Notes under the pieces: model-generated
What the model was told of the DNA's origin: nothing
The model's input: the letters and a program-made list of their open reading frames with translations, nothing else
The model's database searches: none
Assembly: GCA_023974075.1 (NCBI GenBank)
Contig: JAMFTG010000054.1
Span: 139,001-203,000 of the forward strand
From: Chaenocephalus aceratus
Taxonomy: Eukaryota > Chordata > Actinopteri > Perciformes > Channichthyidae
DNA: 64,000 nucleotides
Direction of reading: 5' to 3'
Shown: one piece after another, positions 25,218 to 64,000 of the stretch
How positions within the stretch are numbered: the stretch's first letter is position 1
Layout of the letters: each line of letters begins with the position of its first letter
Program-made: the position numbers and the translations under genes

Positions 25218-26560
25218 GATAATAATAATAATAGCTTAGATTTATATAGCGCCTTTCATGGGACCCAAGGTCGCTTTACAAGGAAGAACAGGGCAAAACA
25301 AACATAACAAAAGAAAAGGCAGTCAGACAGACAAAAACAACAAATAGATTAGGGGCCAAAGGCCTTGGTGAACAGATGGGACTTGAGGGCCCTTTTGAAG
25401 GCGTCAAGCGTGGCGATGTTGCGGATCTCTGCAGGGAGAGCGTTCCAGAGGGTGGGGGCTGCCACACTGAAGGCTCTGTCCCCGAAGGTTCGCAGGTTGG
25501 TGCGGGGGGTGGTAAGCAGGCCAGAGTCTGAAGACCGCAGGTTCCGGGGTGGGGCATGTGGGTGGAGGATGTCCGATAGGTACTGGGGGGCATGGGCATG
25601 GAGGGACGTGTAGGTAAGGAGGAGGATTTTGAATGATATGCGGGACTTGACCGGCAACCAGTGGAGGTGGATGAGGGTGGGAGTGATGTGCTGCCACGGC
25701 TTTGTGTGCGTGAGTACCCTAGCAGCACAGTTTTGGACATACCAGGAGACCATTGCAGTAGTCCAAGCGGGAGGTGACAAACGCATGGACTAGGGTTTCG
25801 GCAACCGACTCCGAGAGTGACGGTCGGTGTCTGGCAATGTTCCTTAGATGGAAAAAGGCAGATTTGGTCACAGACCTGACGTGGGAGTGGAAGGAGAGGG
25901 TGGAGTCGAGGATCACACCCAGGTTGCGGGCTTCAGGAGATGGGGAGATGGAGCAGCCGTCAAACTCGAGGATGAAGTCACCAACCTTCTGGAGCAGCGC
26001 CTTGGGTGCCACAACCATGAGCTCTGTTTTCCTGCTGTTTAGTTTGAGATAGTTTGAAGACATCCATGCTTTGATGTCATGCAGGCAGTTGATGAGAGAC
26101 TGAGGGGGGAGCTGGGAGGATGGAGTGGTGCTGAGATACAGTTGGGTATCATCAGCGTAACAGTGGAAATTGAGTCCATGATGTCGGATGATCTGGCCGA
26201 GGGGGAGCATGTAAATGGTGAACAGGAGGGGGCCAAGCACAGAGCCCTGGGGTACACCGTGGTGGACTGGGACCGGGGGTGAATTTGAGCCGTTGATGGA
26301 GACAAACTGTTTCCTGCTATGGAGGTAGGATGTGAACCAAGACAGCGCTGTGCCAGTGACACCTAGGAGGTCTGAGAGGCGGGTGAGGAGGACGTTGTGA
26401 GAGATGCTGCAGAGAGGTCCAGGAGGATGAGGATGCTGAGGCGGCCAGAGTCAGCAGCAATGAGGAGATCGTTGGTGATCTTGATGAGGGCCGTCTCAGT
26501 GCTGTGTTGCTGTCTGAAGCCGGATTGGAAGGGCTCATAGAGCTCATGGTTGGACATATG
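25218..26560 (-). mobile_element. 5'-truncated L2/CR1-like LINE in the prickle3 3' flank
   Basis: The minus strand enters at about 26557 in the RT ('[20 protein letters not shown]', '[14 protein letters not shown]'). It shifts frame into 25719-26240, with 'MLGPLLFTIYMLPLGQI' and the catalytic 'CYADDTQLY', then 'NLGVILDSTLSFHSHVR' and 'LDYCNGLLV'. It shifts again into 25349-25740 with 'NCAARVLTHTKPWQHITPT' and 'LWNALPAEIRNIATLDAFK'. The 3' end is 'gcgctatataaatctaagct' followed by a (TTA)n tail at 25220-25232. It is broken and lacks the endonuclease. It sits in the same orientation as prickle3, about 70 bp past its stop, inside a 24-bp minisatellite. Confidence 0.9.
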
Positions 26561-26566
26561 TATATG

Positions 26567-26614
26567 ATGTGAGTGTAAGGTCTGTGAATGATGTGAGTGT
26601 ATGGTCTGTGGTTG
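26567..26614. repeat. 24-bp minisatellite, right part
   Basis: Two more units of the repeat at 25164-25217, ending 15 bp before the prickle3 stop codon on the downstream side. Confidence 0.8.
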
Positions 26615-26628
26615 TGAGATCTGTGACG

Positions 26629-55962
<29,334 letters not shown>

Positions 55963-56054
55963 CTGCAAACAAAACACAAGCTCTCTTCAGATCAGATCAG
56001 CATCACTTCCCGTGTGGCTTTTGGCACAAGACAGAGAAGGGTTAAAGCAACAGA

Positions 56055-56056
<2 letters not shown>

Positions 56057-56100
<44 letters not shown>
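56057..56100. repeat. (CAG)14 trinucleotide repeat
   Basis: Fourteen perfect CAG units on the plus strand (CTG on the prickle3 strand), about 95 bp upstream of the acceptor of the first visible prickle3 exon. Confidence 0.97.
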
Positions 56101-56306
56101 CATACAGTGTGTGTCAGACACGGCCGCAGAAACATCATAGCGAGGGTTAGAGAGAGCCGTGTTCCCACTGAGCCTCGGGCAGAAGGCACTAAAGAGTCAA
56201 TCCCATCAGCCGTTAGTCCGGCCGCGTGTTTCACGGAGTCTGAGCCTTTACATTTCCAATGAATAACTTGCTGACGTCACTTTATGAAAATCCAACATCA
56301 TCATAA

Positions 56307-56337
<31 letters not shown>

Positions 56338-56640
56338 TCGTGCTTTTCTAGTAGACATATTAACCAAGAAGTGCACAGGCCTTTGTAACATCTGTATAGG
56401 GCGGTGCAGGGATGATGTAATTGTCGAGGCAGACCTGGAACTTGGCATCTTCTTGGTTCCCTCAACAAAAACCGATGGGAGTTTTCCATTCAATTTTTGC
56501 AGAAAATAATCTAACTTTAGGAACGACGCTACGGTCACATGACTTTGCATCGACGCTGCTAAGGCGGCCGATGTTTGGCGCGAGCCTCATTAAGACTGAT
56601 AACTGTTTCTTCATATGATCTCGGAGTGTAAGGTCATATC

Positions 56641-57452
56641 TAGGGATGTCCCGATCACCTTTTTTTGCTCCCGATCCGATTCCGATCATTTGATTTTGAC
56701 AATCTGCCGATACCGATTTTTCCCGATCCGATCTTTATGCAATGCATTAAGAGAAAAAAAAGGTAACCGATAACGGCTGGTCATCCAACGCGATGAATTC
56801 AGCTATCTTGGCTGTTATTGTGTTGGCCTTTTCACTGTTCTGGGGCAGTTTCTCTTTCCTTTTGAAAGTCTCTGAAAGTGTCGGTTGTTTCAGTGCCGTT
56901 ACCTGAGTGGCCGCTGTGTACTCGTCGTGTTGTTGTTGGTGTTTGTTTCTCAGGTGGCGTATTAGATTGGTCGCGTTGAACGTAGCTCTGTTCTTTCCAC
57001 CACGCGGAACCTCTGCCTTGCAAACATTGCATCTGGCTGTTACACTGCCTTCGCTTTCAATTTTATAATACTTCCAAACTGCTGACATTTTCTCTGTCCC
57101 GACTCCCGAGTCACCAGCCTCTCGTAGCCTCTTGTTAGCTTACTGCTACTATTAGACACTGCGCCCACTCTGTTGCCAGATTTCAGAGAAATAAGCAACC
57201 AGGTCTGAAAACAAGCCCAAAGAAAGCAACACATACATGATGTTGTGTAATTTTAAACCAAAACTAAGTTCTCAGGATGACTTTAAGACGTGAACATGGT
57301 CATTTTTGTTTTGTAACATTAAATGAAAAAAAATATATTTTATAAAAAAAAAAAAAAAAAAAAAATCCAATCCCGATTCCCGATCCCGATCTTTTGAAAA
57401 TCACGTGATCGGCTCCGATCCCCGATCACGTGATCGGATCGGGACATCTCTA
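56641..57452 (-). mobile_element. 812-bp hAT element with a different BED-finger ORF
   Basis: The ends 'tagggatgtcccgatc' and 'gatcgggacatctcta' are perfectly inverted and flanked by the 8-bp duplication 'gtcatatc' (56633-56640 and 57453-57460). Subterminal 'ccgatccgat' repeats are present at both ends, and a poly-A run lies at 57345-57364. The interior codes for a BED finger only. Confidence 0.93.
56747..57088 (-). CDS. BED-type zinc finger fragment of a hAT transposase
   Basis: The 113-residue frame begins 'MSAVWKYYKIESEGSVTARC' and has the BED finger 'CNVCKAEVPRGG' with 'NLIRHLRNKHQQQHDEY'. It then runs 'LKQPTLSETFKRKEKLPQNS' and 'ITAKIAEFIALDDQPLSV', which is where the transposase core would begin, and ends shortly after. 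This resembles ZBED1/ZBED4-related hAT transposases. It is distinct in sequence from the BED ORF at 16588. Confidence 0.6.
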   Translation of the reverse strand: MSAVWKYYKIESEGSVTARCNVCKAEVPRGGKNRATFNATNLIRHLRNKHQQQHDEYTAATQVTALKQPTLSETFKRKEKLPQNSEKANTITAKIAEFIALDDQPLSVTFFFS

Positions 57453-57950
57453 GTCATATCTATCGCCAGATCACACCTCTGTGCACATCGTTGTTCCTGC
57501 TGATACATAACCTGCTTTCTTACAGCTGATTGAACACTAATCTCTTCTAGATTATTCCAGTAGAGTGTTGTACCCTCACTAGTCAATTCAATAATCCTTG
57601 ACTGAGGTTAGAAGTGTCGTGGCCTTTATGTCACTCCTCTATTACCACTTCCAAAAGTGCTGCTTTGATGCGCTCCGTGTTATCTAACAGTCAGACTGTT
57701 TCTGTGGGACTGCTTGTATTCGAGTGGGACTTTCCTGGATGCATGAAGGGTAATAGAATTACAAAGGAATAAGGACTTCATCTTACAGTCCTGTTATCTG
57801 TTTACAGAGACCAGAGCAGTAGGTCATATCCAGAATGTAGCCCACAGCTACTGTTACACAAAAACAATCGCACAAATGTCTTCTGCCAAAAGTGCTGAGC
57901 CAACGATAACTACCTCATATTTCACTTGTGATTCAATTCCTGCAGCCTAG

Positions 57951-58041
57951 CATGTGTGTGCATGTGTGTGCTTGTGTGTGCATGTGTGTGCTTGTGTGTG
58001 CTTGTGTGTGCTTGTGTGTGCTTGTGTGTGCTTGTGTGTGC
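57951..58041. repeat. 10-bp tandem repeat (cttgtgtgtg / catgtgtgtg)
   Basis: About nine units of a 10-bp TG-rich motif. Confidence 0.9.
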
Positions 58042-58689
58042 AGACTGCACACACAAGCCTCTTGTTAGAGATGAGAGGAAGGAAGCAGACGCAGGATGAG
58101 AGCTGCACCCTTTCCTCTCCGTGGAGTCGCTCTGTCTCCACGTTCTGCTGCTCACCTCTCCGTCTCTTGAGCCCGTCTCATTTGACAGGGAACATGTGTC
58201 TGTATTCTATAAGCTCTTGACAGCTAGGTTCCCCTATTCCAAAGGGGTTCAAGTCAACGGTATGTATATAACCCAACATGCAGTGCAGCATACACCAACT
58301 TCTGTAATACAAAAAGCTCCATTTGCACGAGGAAAAACGTCCAAATGTTGACTTCAAATCGGGGGAAAAGGGAGAAGCTTTGTGAGAGTTTGATACATTT
58401 TTTTCCCACTCATCATTTTGTGAAGATGCATGTGCCCGATATGGACTTCTGTCTGCAACAACAACGGGGAAACCCTCATATATTCTGCTGTTTCGCTGAG
58501 GTTTTCAAAATAAGCTGCACGGACAAAACTGAACTACTCCAACGTATATTTGCAATTCCCAAATGCTTGATTCTATGCAGACGCAGCGACGCTAGCAGAG
58601 TTTAACGAGCAGTAATAAAGTGCAGATATGTGATACCGCCCGCTACCTGTGCATACCTGCTCTGCTGTCTTTTGATCTCTCTTTTCCAA

Positions 58690-61679
<2,990 letters not shown>

Positions 61680-62160
61680 GTAGGGGTAAGTACATTGACA
61701 AGTATTTGAGTATAATTTAAAAATACAAGAATTTACTTAAGTATTTTCATTTTCTTATACTTACTGATACTCCAGTTCTGATGCAAGTATTGCACTTTTT
61801 ACCCTACTGCATATATTAGAGAGCTTTAGTAACTTCTCATAGTATTAATACAATATATAACACACAAACAATTGATGTATTATCCTATCATAAGGGAAGA
61901 TGATGTCAGACTTTCATATAAATAAAGTAATTAAATTAGCTCTACATGTATATGTCATTAGCTGCAACATTAATATCATGTACACGTTATTGCACTAATA
62001 ATTAAAATTGTATTAATACAAAAAAAGAAAGAAAATTACACAATTCTGCCAAACGAGTAACATTACTTTTGGTACTTTTTGGTACATTTATTTTAATTGT
62101 AAAATGCTTGTACTTGTCTTTTTCCTTAGAAATATTTGAATACAGGACTTTTACTTGCAA
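61680..62160. mobile_element. aagtact-rich inverted-repeat element, second copy
   Basis: It has 'tttacttaagtattttcatt' near its left and 'gtacttgtctttttcctta' and 'acaggacttttacttgca' near its right, the same vocabulary as 18368-19040. Boundaries are approximate. Confidence 0.4.
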
Positions 62161-62252
62161 TAAACAGATTATTTTGTGTGGTATTTGGCCACTACCTATC
62201 CAACACGTGTTGCACCACTGTTAATGCTGAAATATTTACAAAAAAAGTACCA

Positions 62253-62582
62253 ACGGTACGTCCACACGGCAGCATCACATTGAAGCTTGCCAGTGGGCGT
62301 GTCTGGCGTGCGACCAACAACCAATCACATGAATCTCCCGCTCCGGACACACAAGCACGCCGTTTGATTGGCTAGAGCTTGTACTGGCATATGATTTGAT
62401 TGGCTGGCGTTTCCGTCGACGCTTGAAAAGTTGAACTTTTCTCAACTTTCGAAGCGAGCAACGGAGGCAAAGCGACGCGACGGAACCACAATGCAGTTCG
62501 GCAAAGCGTGACGTCACCCCATTCAAAGTGAATGGGAAGCGCCTCTGTTGAAGCCCGCGACGCTGCCGTGTGGACGTACCGT
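62253..62582. mobile_element. Family A inverted-repeat element, copy 3
   Basis: The ends 'acggtacgtccacacggcag' and 'gctgccgtgtggacgtaccg' are perfectly inverted. The interior has the palindrome around 'aaaagttgaacttttctcaa' and the 'actgcattgtgg' block in reverse. About 330 bp, non-coding. Confidence 0.88.
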
Positions 62583-62585
62583 AAC

Positions 62586-63316
62586 TAGGGATGGGTATCG
62601 TTTGAAATGTATCGATTCCGATTCCGGTTCTGCTTATCGATTCCCGTTCTTATCGATTCCCCGTTTCGATTCCAAAATTGTAAAAGAAAGAGGTCAAACG
62701 TTTAGATAACAAAAATATCTTTATTCTTTTAAGCTTTAACTGACATGTTTACAAATAAAAAATAAAAAATATACATGCAATACAAATGTATTGCACAATA
62801 GCTGTGCTTTATTTTAACTGAGCTATGCCTGTGGCAAGCTATTAACAGGCGGCATTACACTGTGCCTTGTCTTTTTCTTTTTTAGTGTAGTGGAGCCTCA
62901 CTTCAGAGCGTTTACCGCGATCCATCTTTGGTGTTATGAAGTGACTGAGCTCGTGAACGGTCTACGGGAGGGCGGGGGAGCCTCGCTGCGGGGCAACTGT
63001 GGACCTCTGTCGCCTGTCAGCGCAACTTACATGATGCCGTTAAAAGGAAGGGCGGTGTCGGTCGTCAGCGTACTGAGCCGGCCGTCAACGGCCCGCTGAC
63101 GACCGGCCGTTCTGTGATTCTCCAGAACACACAGATGGCCAGTCCGTCCATACCCTGTATTCCACCGGGTCACCGCGGGCACAGACGGACCCGGTGGAAT
63201 ACAGGGTCTACCGCGTTTAGGAACCGTTAAGCAGAACCGAAATTGTGTATTTTGTATGGGTACCCGGCATTTCTTATCGGTTCTCATCTGGAACCGAGTT
63301 TCGGTTCCCAACTCTA
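62586..63316. mobile_element. 731-bp hAT-like element between two family A copies
   Basis: The ends 'tagggatgggtatcg' and 'cggttcccaactcta' are inverted with mismatches. The 8-bp flanks 'accgtaac' and 'cccataac' agree at six positions. 'atcgattcc' words cluster at the left and 'ggaacc' words at the right. An internal inverted pair ('ccctgtattccaccgggtc' and its complement) sits at about 63150-63208. Confidence 0.55.
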
Positions 63317-63322
63317 CCCATA

Positions 63323-63644
63323 ACGCAGCGTCCACACGGCGGCATGCGTTGAAGCTTGCCGGCGGGCGTGTCTGAAACTCGACCAACAACCAATCACATG
63401 AATCTCTCGCCCCTGACACACAAGCACGCGGTTTGATTGGCTAGAGCTTGTACTGGCATATGATTTGATTGGCTGACGCTTCTGTCGAAGCTTCAAAAGT
63501 TGAACTTTTCTCAACTTTTGAAGCGAGCAAAGCGAAGCGACGGAACCACAATGCAGTTCTGCAAAGCGTGACGTCACCCCATTCAAAGTTAATGGGAAGA
63601 AGCGTTGAAGCTTCAACGCATGCTGCCGTGTGGACGTACCGTAA
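63323..63644. mobile_element. Family A inverted-repeat element, copy 4
   Basis: The ends 'gcagcgtccacacggcggca' and 'gctgccgtgtggacgtaccg' are inverted, and the match continues through 'tgcgttgaagctt'. The interior is about 85-90% like copy 3 by eye. 'taac' lies on both sides and may be a target duplication. Confidence 0.85.
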
Positions 63645-64000
63645 CACATGCAACTAAATTCAGAATAGTGTCTTATACACAATCTGGTATGCTATTAGAT
63701 TAGTAGTGGATGAAGTGTATAAATGATACAAGTGATAGCCTGGAGTGATAGTCTGCGAGTAGGATTCACATTCACTGTCTGGACATAATCCAAGTGTGCT
63801 GCAGAGCCAGATGTTTGGTGACCTCACATCTGTTCGTCTGCTCCCAAAACAAGCCTTATTTGATCAGTATCCTGACGGCTGTGTTTTGGGCAAAATTCCA
63901 GCTGCATGATCTCACAGAGCATCAATTGTTGTTGTAATGAAAGCCTGACAAAGGTATGAACAGGTAACTTTGTGAAGTCTTCAAAGCATCTTCTCCGAGT
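63645..64000. other. End of window, nothing recognised
   Basis: No feature supported. Confidence 0.5.

Noticed and set aside
55992..56234. Minus-strand frame with poly-alanine as an upstream prickle3 exon
   Set aside because: The alanines come from the (CTG)14 run, the frame has no family similarity, and no donor in the right phase was found.

Overview
The window is vertebrate nuclear DNA, almost certainly from a ray-finned (teleost) fish. Two multi-domain vertebrate genes are recognisable, with GT/AG-bounded exons and large introns. The rest is mostly transposable elements typical of teleosts: many short hAT elements with 8-bp target duplications, TTAA-ended non-autonomous elements, and L2/CR1-type LINEs whose 3' ends carry short tandem tails. 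Dinucleotide repeats are very long. No tRNA, rRNA, CRISPR or bacterial-type gene was seen.

Both host genes lie on the minus strand. (1) A FAM110-family gene, closest to FAM110A, occupies 12012-13902; its N-terminal half contains a 21-bp coding minisatellite. (2) prickle3, a planar-cell-polarity gene with one PET and three LIM domains, runs from a CAAX-ending stop codon at 26629 up to 55962. Ten coding exons were placed with compatible splice phases. The 5' start exon was not found and may lie in intron-like sequence above 56 kb or outside the window. Both genes contain single-base frame breaks (two in fam110a, three in prickle3) inside otherwise conserved sequence. This looks more like consensus errors in the assembly than decay of two neighbouring genes.

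Layout. 0-8.8 kb is a nest of mobile elements: a terminal-inverted-repeat element, a dead hAT transposase, and an L2-type LINE broken up by later insertions. 8.8-10.9 kb and 14.0-14.7 kb hold TTAA elements with 57-bp tandem arrays that flank fam110a. 16.2-19.6 kb holds nested DNA elements and a long CA tract. 21.0-22.3 kb is an element with an internal 45-bp minisatellite. 25.2-26.6 kb is a LINE inserted just beyond the prickle3 stop. 26.6-39.8 kb holds nine prickle3 coding exons, with hAT, TTAA, SINE and other elements in the introns. 39.8-55.9 kb is the large first visible intron, with a third 57-bp array, a LINE 3' end, a hAT element and very long GT/CA tracts. 56-64 kb is upstream or intronic sequence with a BED-finger hAT element, a CA tract and paired inverted-repeat elements near the end.

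No new enzymatic or defence system was found. The most interesting structural theme is minisatellites that grow inside or at the ends of non-autonomous DNA transposons: three arrays of a 57-bp unit, one of a 37-bp unit, one of a 45-bp unit and a hairpin-containing tandem inside a SINE. The 57-bp unit appears to be the TTAA-proximal end of the transposon itself.
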